Origin: Butyrivibrio sp. | GTDB taxonomy: Bacteria > Bacillota > Clostridia > Lachnospirales > Lachnospiraceae | Direction of reading: 5' to 3' | Assembly (NCBI GenBank): GCA_023664865.1 | Contig: JAMPEU010000029.1 | Location: 1-34,105 of the forward strand | DNA: 34,105 nt | Part shown: positions 15,076 through 22,534 of the stretch, one piece after another | Layout: each line of letters begins with the position of its first letter | Numbering within the stretch: position 1 is the stretch's first letter | The notes under the pieces: model-generated | Seen by the model: only the letters and a program-made list of their open reading frames with translations | What the model was told of the DNA's origin: nothing | The model's database searches: none | Program-made: the position numbers and the translations under genes

Positions 15076-15606
15076 TTAACATCTTAAAACGATTTCCATA
15101 GTTTCACTGATAATATCCTCAAGTTCCTTTGCACCATCAATCACATAATCATAATCAGAAACTGGATTTTCCGACATTTGAGCATAAGCAACTCTTGTAT
15201 ATTTCAAATATGTATCCATCTCATTACGAATTTCATCTGCCGTAGCCTCTTTCATATCTCTAAGAACTCTTCGAGCCATTGCTATATCTAATGGCGTATC
15301 AATAAATATGCAGCAATTCAAATAGTCCTTAATCATTTGATGCTGGTATGCAAATGGATAGTCCAACAGTAGATAGTCATATTCACCGCTGCGGATAATC
15401 CTTTCAATATCCGCTTTTAATGGAGACAAATCCCATACATGAACATCTGCACCCTCTGATACCCATTTGGAAAAGTCTTCAACTTCTCCCTCAAATGAAT
15501 AGTCATCAAAGTGAAGAGATGTTGTTCTTGGCAACCGCTCTTTAATTGCATTTACAACTGTTGTTTTTCCGCCTGCCGTCACAGCCCCAACCGCGATTAT
15601 TTTCAT
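15076..15606 (-). CDS. P-loop kinase, uridine kinase-like
   Basis: 176 residues. Walker A GAVTAGGKTT (residues 7-16), an acidic strand SLHFDDYSFEG that resembles the uridine kinase/phosphoribulokinase substrate-aspartate region, a Walker-B-like YDYLLLDYPF, and a lid-like MARRVLRDMK. It is a small nucleoside or sugar kinase by family resemblance; the substrate is not known. Start follows AAAGGAG. The gene sits exactly between the two type I toxin modules, and no terminator is visible on the minus strand between its stop and the copy 1 antisense promoter. Confidence 0.8.
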   Translation of the reverse strand: MKIIAVGAVTAGGKTTVVNAIKERLPRTTSLHFDDYSFEGEVEDFSKWVSEGADVHVWDLSPLKADIERIIRSGEYDYLLLDYPFAYQHQMIKDYLNCCIFIDTPLDIAMARRVLRDMKEATADEIRNEMDTYLKYTRVAYAQMSENPVSDYDYVIDGAKELEDIISETMEIVLRC

Positions 15607-15644
15607 AATCTGCTCCTTTATATTATAAATCAGAGATTTTTAAT

Positions 15645-15700
15645 CGCCATTCGCCGCTCGCCGAATGAGCAAGCTCATTCTTCTCGCTAACGCTCATTAT
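15645..15700. repeat. REP-like palindromic element
   Basis: GAATGAGC-AA-GCTCATTC (15663-15680) is a perfect stem, flanked by CGCCGCTCGCCGAATG and CTCGCTAACGCTCATTA, with a second round of inverted similarity. It is more GC-rich than the surroundings and lies in the leader between the promoter motif (copy 3) and the kinase gene. Looks like a bacterial interspersed palindrome. Confidence 0.55.
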
Positions 15701-15710
15701 ATCCCGATTT

Positions 15711-15755
15711 CTTGAATACAATTCTACCACAACTCCGCTGATATTGCTATCGGAT
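15711..15755 (-). promoter_or_regulatory. Dispersed extended -10 promoter motif, copy 3
   Basis: Minus strand TTGTGGTAGAATTGTATTCA with TAGAAT at 15721-15726 and upstream GATAGCAATATCAGC. It is the left boundary of toxin module copy 2 and is directed toward the kinase gene at 15076-15606. Confidence 0.65.
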
Positions 15756-15826
15756 ATTCCATACAAACAACAAACCGGCAAACCAAATCTTAGATATAAT
15801 TCGGTTTATAAATCAAAAATATATGA

Positions 15827-15855
15827 TTGAACATTTGTTCCTTATATGATAAAAT
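15827..15855 (+). promoter_or_regulatory. Toxin 2 promoter with overlapping LexA/DinR-type box
   Basis: TTGAAC (15827-15832), 17 nt, TAAAAT (15850-15855). GAACATTTGTTC at 15829-15840 is identical to copy 1 in sequence and position, although nearby bases have changed between the copies. Confidence 0.75.
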
Positions 15856-15904
15856 CTAATTGTGTAATTGAAAGGAAAATTAGGATGCGATTTTCCGATA
15901 GATG

Positions 15905-15927
15905 CCCTCTAGTATTACGAAAGAGGG
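15905..15927 (+). promoter_or_regulatory. Toxin 2 leader hairpin hiding the Shine-Dalgarno
   Basis: CCCTCT (15905-15910) pairs with AGAGGG (15922-15927), the ribosome binding site 8 nt before the toxin ATG. Confidence 0.6.
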
Positions 15928-15935
15928 TGATGCCT

Positions 15936-16016
15936 ATGAGTATAATGGAAGTTCTTACATTATTACTCGTGTTGTTTACGGCTCTGTCTTACATAGACAA
16001 TCATAAAAAGAAATAA
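15936..16016 (+). CDS. Type I toxin peptide, holin-like (26 aa), copy 2
   Basis: ATG at 15936 after AGAGGGTGATGCCT. It has the same build as copy 1: a hydrophobic span MEVLTLLLVLFTALSYI and the basic tail DNHKKK. Several third-position changes relative to copy 1 leave the protein almost unchanged. The peptide probably acts at the cytoplasmic membrane when its mRNA escapes the antisense RNA. Confidence 0.8.
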   Translation: MSIMEVLTLLLVLFTALSYIDNHKKK

Positions 16017-16103
16017 GCATCCCAACCGCCTAAAGTGTGGATGCTATTTCTTATAGTTTTCTCTTCACTGAGGGCAATCGGAGATTCAATTCCGATTACT
16101 TCC
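16005..16103 (-). ncRNA. Antisense RNA antitoxin, copy 2 (about 99 nt, predicted)
   Basis: Predicted from the minus-strand promoter at 16110-16138 to the hairpin AGCATCC / GGATGCT with a T-rich tail over the toxin 3' end. It also contains the internal AATCGGA / TCCGATT stem. The region AATCGGAGATTCAATTCCGA is identical in both copies, so the two antisense RNAs might cross-act. Confidence 0.7.
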
Positions 16104-16109
16104 AAGTAA

Positions 16110-16138
16110 ATTATACACTAGGGCCGCTTGAATTTCAA
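16110..16138 (-). promoter_or_regulatory. Antisense RNA promoter, copy 2
   Basis: Minus strand TTGAAA (16133-16138), 17 nt, TATAAT (16110-16115); no LexA-like box. Confidence 0.75.
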
Positions 16139-16150
16139 GCGGCTCTTTTT
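16121..16150 (+). terminator. Toxin 2 mRNA terminator
   Basis: GGGCCGCTTG and CAAGCGGCTC pair over 10 bp, followed by TTTTT. Confidence 0.75.
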
Positions 16151-16187
16151 AAACCTTTACACTAATTCAATATTATAATAAAGACCG

Positions 16188-17011
16188 CTATTTCAGCAAC
16201 CCCTTTTTCCCTGCATAGTCGCAGATAAAGCAGACAAACGCCAATATCAATAATACAAATACAGTCAGCATATCCCACACATCAAGGACAGGCTCCGCCA
16301 GCATTTTTGACAGGGCAGCATTGACGGCAAATACAAATGAAATGGCTGATAAAAAAGTTATCCCTAAAGCAATTAACTTCTTCTCTTTTCCTAATCGTCT
16401 GAACAATGTGGCTATTATCCACATAAATATGATTGAAAATACTGCCATTACCGCACCTATCGAAAACACTTCTTTGACATTTACCAATCTGCTTAATAAC
16501 AATAAATAAGGAAGAGTAAAAACGCTTAACGATATTAAGCTTACTGTAATTCCTCTTTTACCTAATATGATGCTTGGGAACAATATAACCCATGCAAAAA
16601 TAATGGAGCTGACCGGAATAAGCGACCATGTCAAATTTCCGGATATTGCAAGATTACAGATAAGGCATACCATAATTCCTATCATAAGCGTTGCTGAAAA
16701 AAGAATGGAAATAATCCCATTCCTCGTTAAATTGTTTTCATCTTTTCTTTTTAAGGCAAGCAGATTTTCATCTGCCCTTTTTCGTAGCTGTCCATGTCAA
16801 TTTTCTCCCCGCTCAACAATTCGTTTACTGTGATTCCCAATATTTCACAAAGTTCCAACATTATAGATGAATCGGGCATACTTTTCCCTGTTTCCCATTT
16901 GGAAACCGCCCTGTCTGTAATGTTTAGCTTTTCTGCCAACTGTGCCTGAGTTAAATTTTTTTCTTTACGACATTTGGCAATAAATTTTCCAATCTCTGTC
17001 TGATTCATCAT
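16188..17011 (-). pseudogene. XRE regulator with membrane domain, split by a one-base frameshift
   Basis: Two frames are visible: an XRE domain plus linker (16751-17011, 86 aa, ending in an out-of-frame GQMKICLP) and a five-span membrane domain (16188-16685). Adding one A to the A5 run at 16778-16782 joins them through KRADENLLALKRKDENN, which aligns with MAEENLLAMRKEVEEKN in the intact homologue at 24004-24621. The intact product would be about 274 residues: an HTH (SDRAVSKWE-type) followed by a membrane sensor. It could be a true pseudogene, a slippage site or an assembly error. The start overlaps the upstream TetR gene by 47 nt. Confidence 0.8.
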
Positions 17012-17579
17012 ATTTTTTCTCCTGTATCGCCAAAACCGCGCCTTTATAAACGCGCTCTAAATGCATCGCTATAAGCTTTTCATCATATTCTAAAGAATTG
17101 TTGGCGATGATGCTGGCGTATCCGTGGACAAACATCGCAAGCGTGATAAAGACTTCTTTTGTTTGCTCTAAGTCCATTTTCATAGCTTCCTGCATCGCCG
17201 AAAGCACAGGCGTAAGCCCTTCTGAATTTATCATATCGGGCAGACTGTTTCCGACGGCATATCCCGATTGGAAAAGAAAGCGGAACAAATTAGGCTCTTC
17301 CACAGCAAAGCGTATATAATTCAGTCCTATCCTAAGCATAACCGTTTCCTGCGCTTTCGGAATATTCATCAAATACTTAGTATGATAATCGTCTGCTTTT
17401 GCGTAAGCAGCTTTTTTAAGTTCTTCAATCGTGGCAAAATGGTACATGACAGGCTGCGTGGAGCAGTTAAGCTTCCCCGCAACAGTCCGTGCGTTGATAT
17501 TATCTATGCCATCGGCTCTTGCAACCTCAAAAGCTGCGTCCACTACCATCTCTTTTGTGATTTTTGCTCTCGGCGGCAT
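16965..17579 (-). CDS. TetR/AcrR family regulator
   Basis: 204 residues. N-terminal HTH: ITKEMVVDAAFEVARADG, then ARTVAGKLNCSTQPVMYHFA, the normal TetR DNA-binding region. The C-terminal ligand-binding helices are consistent with TetR_C families. Start follows AAAGGAGAGAGCCA. Its last 15 codons overlap the XRE gene in another frame; with one more A in the A6 run near 17017 it would instead end right at the XRE start codon, the usual tight operon layout. Confidence 0.9.
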   Translation of the reverse strand: MPPRAKITKEMVVDAAFEVARADGIDNINARTVAGKLNCSTQPVMYHFATIEELKKAAYAKADDYHTKYLMNIPKAQETVMLRIGLNYIRFAVEEPNLFRFLFQSGYAVGNSLPDMINSEGLTPVLSAMQEAMKMDLEQTKEVFITLAMFVHGYASIIANNSLEYDEKLIAMHLERVYKGAVLAIQEKKYDESDRDWKIYCQMS

Positions 17580-17643
17580 TGGCTCTCTCCTTTGAAATAA
17601 TTCTCATTATATATTGCCGGCTATATGAAATACGGTAAACTTC

Positions 17644-17970
17644 TCACGAATGCCTCAAAAGAATATTTTTATATATCCGCCACACAACATATATCCCCAA
17701 CGTACTTTCAAGTAAAATGCAGACAATTCCAAACTCAAAATATATCAGGCAAAGTATCCCTGCTGCCACAAATGCCAAAGCGCACCTTATATATAACTTG
17801 GATATTTCATCGTTATATCCCTGAATATCCTTCACTTTTTCTTTTAAACTCTTATCTCCCGCCCAAAAAACAATGGGTTCTCTGCTGTTTTTATTGTAAT
17901 ACCCTATTACAAACAGCGGAAATGCACAAAAAAGACAACTGACTAATCCGACAATGCCTGCACCTGACAT
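17644..17970 (-). CDS. Small membrane protein with two spans, unknown
   Basis: 108 residues from ATG at 17968-17970, preceded by GGGGGTG. Two membrane segments (about 5-23 and 60-95) flank a soluble loop with PIVFWAGDKSLKEKVKDIQGYN, a pattern seen in small uncharacterised DUF3784-like membrane proteins of Clostridia. The promoter is copy 4 of the dispersed extended -10 motif, 47 nt upstream. Function unknown. Confidence 0.65.
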   Translation of the reverse strand: MSGAGIVGLVSCLFCAFPLFVIGYYNKNSREPIVFWAGDKSLKEKVKDIQGYNDEISKLYIRCALAFVAAGILCLIYFEFGIVCILLESTLGIYVVWRIYKNILLRHS

Positions 17971-18004
17971 AACCACACCCCCATATCATGATTTTTAAAT
18001 ATAA

Positions 18005-18050
18005 TTTCTGAATATAATTTTACCACAAAAACACCGATATTACTATAAAA
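18005..18050 (-). promoter_or_regulatory. Dispersed extended -10 promoter motif, copy 4
   Basis: Minus strand ATAGTAATATCGGTGTTTTT then TGTGGTAAAAT (-10 TAAAAT at 18017-18022) and TATATTCAGAA. The most diverged copy, but with the same spacing between AATATC and the -10. Confidence 0.55.
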
Positions 18051-18078
18051 TTAAGACAAAAAAACTTCCCCATGTCAC

Positions 18079-18107
18079 TTGAGTATTTTTATAAATTCCG
18101 CTATGAT
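18079..18107 (+). promoter_or_regulatory. Promoter of the patatin-like gene
   Basis: TTGAGT (18079-18084), 17 nt, TATGAT (18102-18107), followed by an AGGAGG ribosome binding site at 18117-18122. Confidence 0.7.
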
Positions 18108-18129
18108 ATGAAGTAAAGGAGGTTTCAAT

Positions 18130-18981
18130 ATGAAACAAAAAATCGGCATAGTAGATGTAGGCGGCGGATACCGCGGCGCTTATGCTACCGGAGTGTTAGA
18201 CTATTGTCTGGAGCATAAAATTTATTTTGACCTTGGCATCGGCGTTTCCGCCGGAAGTGCAAATTTAATTTCTTATGCAGCAGGGCAGAATAGGCGCAAC
18301 CATAAGTTTTATACGGAATACGGACTCCGCAAAGAATATGCCGGAATCAGAAACTTTCTTTTCAAAAAATCATTTGTGGATTTGGATTATATTTACAGTA
18401 CGCTGAGCAACTCAGACGGCGAATACCCTCTGGATTATCCTGCTGTTGCTAAAAATCCTATGGAATTTCTGACGGTTGCAACCGAAGCCGAAACAGGAGA
18501 GGTAAAATATTTTACTAAAAGCGACGTATCTCAGGATAATTACAATATCCTGAAAGCCTCCAGCTCAATACCCTTCGTCGGTCCTCCTTACCCGGTGGAC
18601 GGAAAACTATACTACGACGGGGCTTTAGCCGACCCTGTCCCTATCGAAAAAGCATTTCAGATGGGCTGCGATAAAGTAGTGCTGATTTTAACCATGCCGG
18701 AAGATACCATCCGCTCGTCTGACAAAGACAGAAAACTTGCCGCACGGATTAAGAAAAAATACCCGCAGGCAGCAAAAAAGCTGGAACTGCGCGCGCAGAA
18801 ATACAATGACAGCGTGGCTTATGCAAAACGCTATGCCGCACAGGGAAAAGTTCTGATTGTCGCTCCCGACGATACCTGCGGCGTCAGCACTCTAAGCCGT
18901 GACAAAGACGCCCTGCTAAGGCTTTATGACAAAGGATACCTTGACGGGCAAAAAATACCGCCGTTTTATGAAAATATTTAA
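18130..18981 (+). CDS. Patatin-like phospholipase
   Basis: 283 residues. The oxyanion loop GGGYRGAYATG, nucleophile elbow GVSAG (Ser40) and catalytic Asp in YYDGALADPVP (Asp163) give the full Ser-Asp dyad, so lipid acyl hydrolase activity is expected. It has no signal peptide or membrane span and should act in the cytoplasm on membrane lipids or acyl esters. It is a single gene with its own promoter on the plus strand, ended by a hairpin. Close relatives are common in gut Firmicutes, physiological role unknown. Confidence 0.92.
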   Translation: MKQKIGIVDVGGGYRGAYATGVLDYCLEHKIYFDLGIGVSAGSANLISYAAGQNRRNHKFYTEYGLRKEYAGIRNFLFKKSFVDLDYIYSTLSNSDGEYPLDYPAVAKNPMEFLTVATEAETGEVKYFTKSDVSQDNYNILKASSSIPFVGPPYPVDGKLYYDGALADPVPIEKAFQMGCDKVVLILTMPEDTIRSSDKDRKLAARIKKKYPQAAKKLELRAQKYNDSVAYAKRYAAQGKVLIVAPDDTCGVSTLSRDKDALLRLYDKGYLDGQKIPPFYENI

Positions 18982-18988
18982 TAGCACG

Positions 18989-19028
18989 CTATTCCCGAAA
19001 ATTAAATTTCCCTATTTTTCGGGAATAG
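18989..19028. terminator. Bidirectional hairpin terminator
   Basis: CTATTCCCGAAAA (18989-19001) and TTTTCGGGAATAG (19016-19028) form a perfect 13-bp stem between convergent genes. It has no long T tract beyond the stem, but the arms supply A/T runs. Confidence 0.7.
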
Positions 19029-19046
19029 ACACACAACGATAACTCT

Positions 19047-19622
19047 TCAAATACTCTTCCCGAACTCATATGCCTGATTTAAATAATCCGTTTTATCTAT
19101 TTGCGGACTGCCGTTTGTATCACCGCAGCCTCCGGCAAGCAGCATACCCCTATCATGAAATCCTATGTAATTTACCAATGTAAATTGATAATAAGAAACC
19201 GCCTGTTCAAATGTCCAGAAAAAATTATCGGCAGAAGTCATCAACAAGGCGCAGTCCTTCACAGGATACTTTTCATATCTCCCCAGCGGTGGATTGGCGT
19301 CTTCCTCTGCAATACAATAAAATCTTTCAATAAACGCCTTCAGCCTGGACGAAATCGTCCAAAAATATAAAGGTGATGCAAAAACAATGCAATCGGCATT
19401 TTTAATTTTGGGAACCATATCGTTAAAAGAATCCTTTTGAATACACGGTTGCCCATAACGACAGGCGTTACAGCCAATACAACCATTCACTTCATTTTTT
19501 AGAAGGGAAATGTATTCCACTTTATGCCCTGCGTCTTCTGCACCCTTTATAAAAGAATCTGCCAGCTGCGCTGTATTCCCTTTTGGTCTTCCGCCGCCTT
19601 GTATTACAAGTATATTTTTCAT
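19047..19622 (-). CDS. NADPH-dependent FMN reductase / iron-sulfur flavoprotein-like oxidoreductase
   Basis: 191 residues from ATG at 19620-19622, which follows AGGAGGGAATATTCAG. The flavodoxin-like fold begins ILVIQGGGRPKGNTAQLADS (FMN phosphate loop). GCIGCNACRYGQPCIQKD supplies a Cys cluster as in iron-sulfur flavoproteins and related NAD(P)H oxidoreductases, and FASPLYFWTISSRLKAFIER is the conserved FMN-binding strand. The substrate is unknown. Confidence 0.88.
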   Translation of the reverse strand: MKNILVIQGGGRPKGNTAQLADSFIKGAEDAGHKVEYISLLKNEVNGCIGCNACRYGQPCIQKDSFNDMVPKIKNADCIVFASPLYFWTISSRLKAFIERFYCIAEEDANPPLGRYEKYPVKDCALLMTSADNFFWTFEQAVSYYQFTLVNYIGFHDRGMLLAGGCGDTNGSPQIDKTDYLNQAYEFGKSI

Positions 19623-19683
19623 CTGAATATTCCCTCCTAGCCTAAAAGCCATAACAACATACTATTCGCAAAATTAAGCCTGT

Positions 19684-21678
19684 TTATTTTTCAGAAACAG
19701 AAATACAAAAAGGACTCATCGGATAGCCTTCTTTATTATAAATAATCGCGCCGCTGTTGGTATTATGGTATATGTACCTGACTTCCTTTATCCTGTCTAT
19801 GCTGCCCGTATCCTCTTCGTTGCTTATATTGCCTGTCTCTCCTGAATGACTTATATTATCTGTCTCCCCTGCATGACTGCCGCCGCATGAAAGCACTATC
19901 CTGTCAGGCATAAGCTCAGCCTGCGCCGCATGGACTATGCCTTTTTCGTCCACTATCTCGAAATCGGTCACTTCCTCGCCTTTATCCTCGGAAAATGCGT
20001 AGATGCCGCCTGTTACATTCTTTAAGAATAACGTCGCAAAACACTTAGAATCCACTGTTTTACACTCTATTCTCTCTATCTGCGGTCCCTGAGATTCCGT
20101 TTTATAATCATAGAGCATATCGGCGGCAAGCATGGCAAGGCGCGAGCCGACGCCCTTTTTATTAAGGGGGTGCAAGTCGTTGTCTTCCCCTAAGTCTATC
20201 GCGACCGCCATTCTCGTATTCGGTATGGATAAAGCCTGCCTTTGCGCCTCTCTGAGCGCAGGCCAGTTATTGAATGTTCCGTGTCTGTCTTTGTCAAACT
20301 TCTCCGTAGAAAAGTTAGGGAGCTGCACATACAGAAACGGCAGTTCGCTGTCATTCCATTTATCCCTGTATCCGCTTATTAACCTTTGCGTCAAGTCCGT
20401 ATATGAATCCGGTCTGCACGAATTAGCCTCGCCCTGATACCACAGTACCCCTGCAATCGTATATTTATGGCAGGGCGCGGTCATGCCGTTATAAAGCCCT
20501 GTCGGTTTCCAGTTTACGAAGTCTGTCTCCGGAACCATCTCACACGCTGCGCCGATTCGGTATTTCCATGTCCCCGACAGTTCTATCCTCTCTTCATCAT
20601 TAAAAATCGCATATACCTTCCCAACAGTAAATCTTCCGTGTCCAATCTCGCTTTTTACACGGATTGTTATAATATTTTCACCTTCCCCCAGTGTCCCCGC
20701 GGGCACTATGTACTTTCTCGGCGGATACTGGTAATCCGTCTGCCCCACCTTCACGCCGTTAATAAACACCGTATCGCTGTCCACTATCGTTCCAAGCCAC
20801 AGTTTCGCTTCCTTGCCGGCGAAACTCCCGGAAACATTAAACTTACGACGAAACCACACGCTGCCGATAAAGCCGTTTAATTCTTCATTATCACTGAAAA
20901 AACACGGTATTTCTATTTCTTTAAATTCAGGAATCTCGTCCAAACTCTGCGCCCACTTATCCCTAACTCCCAAATCCGCGTCTTCCAGCTTTTTATGCCA
21001 GTCCGCCGCCTGCCGCATATTCTGTCCTATCCTGCGCTTTATAAATTCATCGTCGGCATACTGCTTAGCAAGCCAAAGCAAATCATCGCAGCCTTCCAGC
21101 ATATCTTTCCCCATCCATGACTCGATTCTGGAACCGCCAAGGCTGGCGTTGATAAGTCCGACGGGCGTACCCGTAATCTTATATATCTGCTCGGCAAAAA
21201 AATAAGCCGTTGCGGAAAAATCCAAAATCGTGTCCGCACACGCCGATTTCCACTCGCCTGTCAAATGGTCTTTTAACGGTGCATGAAAATCGCTGTGCTC
21301 AGTTATCTTAAAAGTACGAATACACGGATTATCGCAGTTTTTAATTTCATCGGGATATTTATCGCTCACGCGGCGCATGGGAAGTTCCATATTGGACTGT
21401 CCTGAACACAGCCATACGTCGCCGATAAGAATATCCCTGATGGTCTTCTCACTGCCTGAATCGTCGGATATGTACATTTCACAGGTCTCCGATGGTTCAA
21501 GCCCTTCCATGAATATCTCCCAGCAGCCATCATCCCTTACGCTTGCCGTATACTCTTTTTTAAGAAAAGCCACCGTAACACGCCGCCCCGGCTCGTCCCG
21601 ACCCCATATACGCACTTTTTTCTTTTGCTGTAATATCATTCCGTCGCTTATAAGTCTGGGAAGTTTCAATGTATTCAT
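19684..21678 (-). CDS. Sialate O-acetylesterase
   Basis: 664 residues. SGNH-type esterase: nucleophile block CSGQSNMELP (Ser95), the GVLWYQGEANS block, and Asp-x-x-His in DLHPLNKKG near residue 510. An N-terminal beta region and a jelly-roll-like insertion (GSVWFRRKFNVSG) are usual for this family, which removes acetyl groups from sialic acid or plant polysaccharides. No signal peptide, so it should act on imported sugars. A 27-nt tandem duplication near the C terminus (19823-19876) adds a polar loop. Start follows AAAGGATTACAGGAATT. Confidence 0.92.
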   Translation of the reverse strand: MNTLKLPRLISDGMILQQKKKVRIWGRDEPGRRVTVAFLKKEYTASVRDDGCWEIFMEGLEPSETCEMYISDDSGSEKTIRDILIGDVWLCSGQSNMELPMRRVSDKYPDEIKNCDNPCIRTFKITEHSDFHAPLKDHLTGEWKSACADTILDFSATAYFFAEQIYKITGTPVGLINASLGGSRIESWMGKDMLEGCDDLLWLAKQYADDEFIKRRIGQNMRQAADWHKKLEDADLGVRDKWAQSLDEIPEFKEIEIPCFFSDNEELNGFIGSVWFRRKFNVSGSFAGKEAKLWLGTIVDSDTVFINGVKVGQTDYQYPPRKYIVPAGTLGEGENIITIRVKSEIGHGRFTVGKVYAIFNDEERIELSGTWKYRIGAACEMVPETDFVNWKPTGLYNGMTAPCHKYTIAGVLWYQGEANSCRPDSYTDLTQRLISGYRDKWNDSELPFLYVQLPNFSTEKFDKDRHGTFNNWPALREAQRQALSIPNTRMAVAIDLGEDNDLHPLNKKGVGSRLAMLAADMLYDYKTESQGPQIERIECKTVDSKCFATLFLKNVTGGIYAFSEDKGEEVTDFEIVDEKGIVHAAQAELMPDRIVLSCGGSHAGETDNISHSGETGNISNEEDTGSIDRIKEVRYIYHNTNSGAIIYNKEGYPMSPFCISVSEK
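19823..19876. repeat. 27-nt tandem duplication inside the esterase gene
   Basis: Two adjacent units of 27 nt with four or so differences encode two versions of SH-S/A-GET-G/D-NI. The period is a multiple of three, so the frame is kept. Only this strain or close relatives may have it. Confidence 0.75.
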
Positions 21679-21765
21679 AATTCCTGTAATCCTTTCTTAA
21701 ATAGGTTGACATAATTCACTTAGTCTGCATACAGTACAGGCACATTCCGAATTAATATTCAACCC

Positions 21766-22368
21766 CTAATTTACCCCTAATTTCTTAAGTTCCTCTATCG
21801 CCTGCTCTTGATTTTTAAAATGAATCGTATGTATTCCGAATTTCGACGCCCCTATCAGGTTTCTTTCCGTATCGTCCAAAAAGACACATTCTTCAGGCTT
21901 AAGATTATATCTGTGAATTAAAAGCTGATAAATTTCAGGCATCGGCTTTATAACTCTCTCCTTATAGGAGAGTATTCCGCCGTCCGTATAGGGAATAAAA
22001 TCCAGCGCTTCGGCACAGTCTATATCCGCTTTTCTTGAAAAATTGGAAAGATACAGAACCTTGTAGCCTTTCTGCTTTAATTCCTTAATCCACGGTATAG
22101 CGTAGTCGCTCTTTGAGACAATTCCTTTTACATTGGAAAAGCATCTTCGTATGTCGTCTTCCAGTTCAGGCGCATTATCAATAAAGCATTGCAAAATCTC
22201 CTCATCTGTAAGTTCGCCCTTGTCATACTCATTCCACTTATCATTCTTCACGGTCGCCTCAGTCATGCGCTCAAACTTTTCCCCGGTTATGCCCTTCCCT
22301 GCAAAAAATTCCTTCCACGTAAATCCCGCAAGCACGTTTCCTATATCAAAAATAATTGTTGTTATCAT
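21766..22368 (-). CDS. HAD family hydrolase, YihX-like
   Basis: 200 residues. Motif I FDIGNVL (Asp8), motif II YLSNFS, motif III Lys in VIKPMPEIY and motif IV FLDDTERN are all present. The FDIGNVL form, with the second Asp replaced by Gly in motif I, is typical of the YihX-like sugar-phosphate phosphatase group. A helical cap lies between motifs I and II. Start follows AAAGGAGAAC. It sits beside the esterase gene and may be part of sugar use. Confidence 0.88.
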   Translation of the reverse strand: MITTIIFDIGNVLAGFTWKEFFAGKGITGEKFERMTEATVKNDKWNEYDKGELTDEEILQCFIDNAPELEDDIRRCFSNVKGIVSKSDYAIPWIKELKQKGYKVLYLSNFSRKADIDCAEALDFIPYTDGGILSYKERVIKPMPEIYQLLIHRYNLKPEECVFLDDTERNLIGASKFGIHTIHFKNQEQAIEELKKLGVN

Positions 22369-22397
22369 GTTTATTGTTCTCCTTTCATAGCTGCAAC

Positions 22398-22427
22398 ACT
22401 ATAATTAGTTGTCGTGAGTTCAGGCAA
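22398..22427 (-). promoter_or_regulatory. Probable promoter of the HAD gene
   Basis: Minus strand TTGCCT (22422-22427), 18 nt, TATAGT (22398-22403). Further upstream ACAGAAAATTTAC / GTAAATTATCTGT forms a hairpin that may end the 22535-23005 transcript. Confidence 0.5.
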
Positions 22428-22534
22428 CATTAACAAAATAAGTGGTGACTTACCGCTTTTCAGGCATTGGAACCCCGTTTTTGTTACAGATAATTTACGA
22501 AGTAAATTTTCTGTTTTGCCACTGAACTCAATAT

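Noticed and set aside
14852-16016. Holin-like peptides considered as phage lysis genes
   Set aside because: No phage genes nearby; antisense promoters, leader hairpins and terminators fit a type I toxin module.
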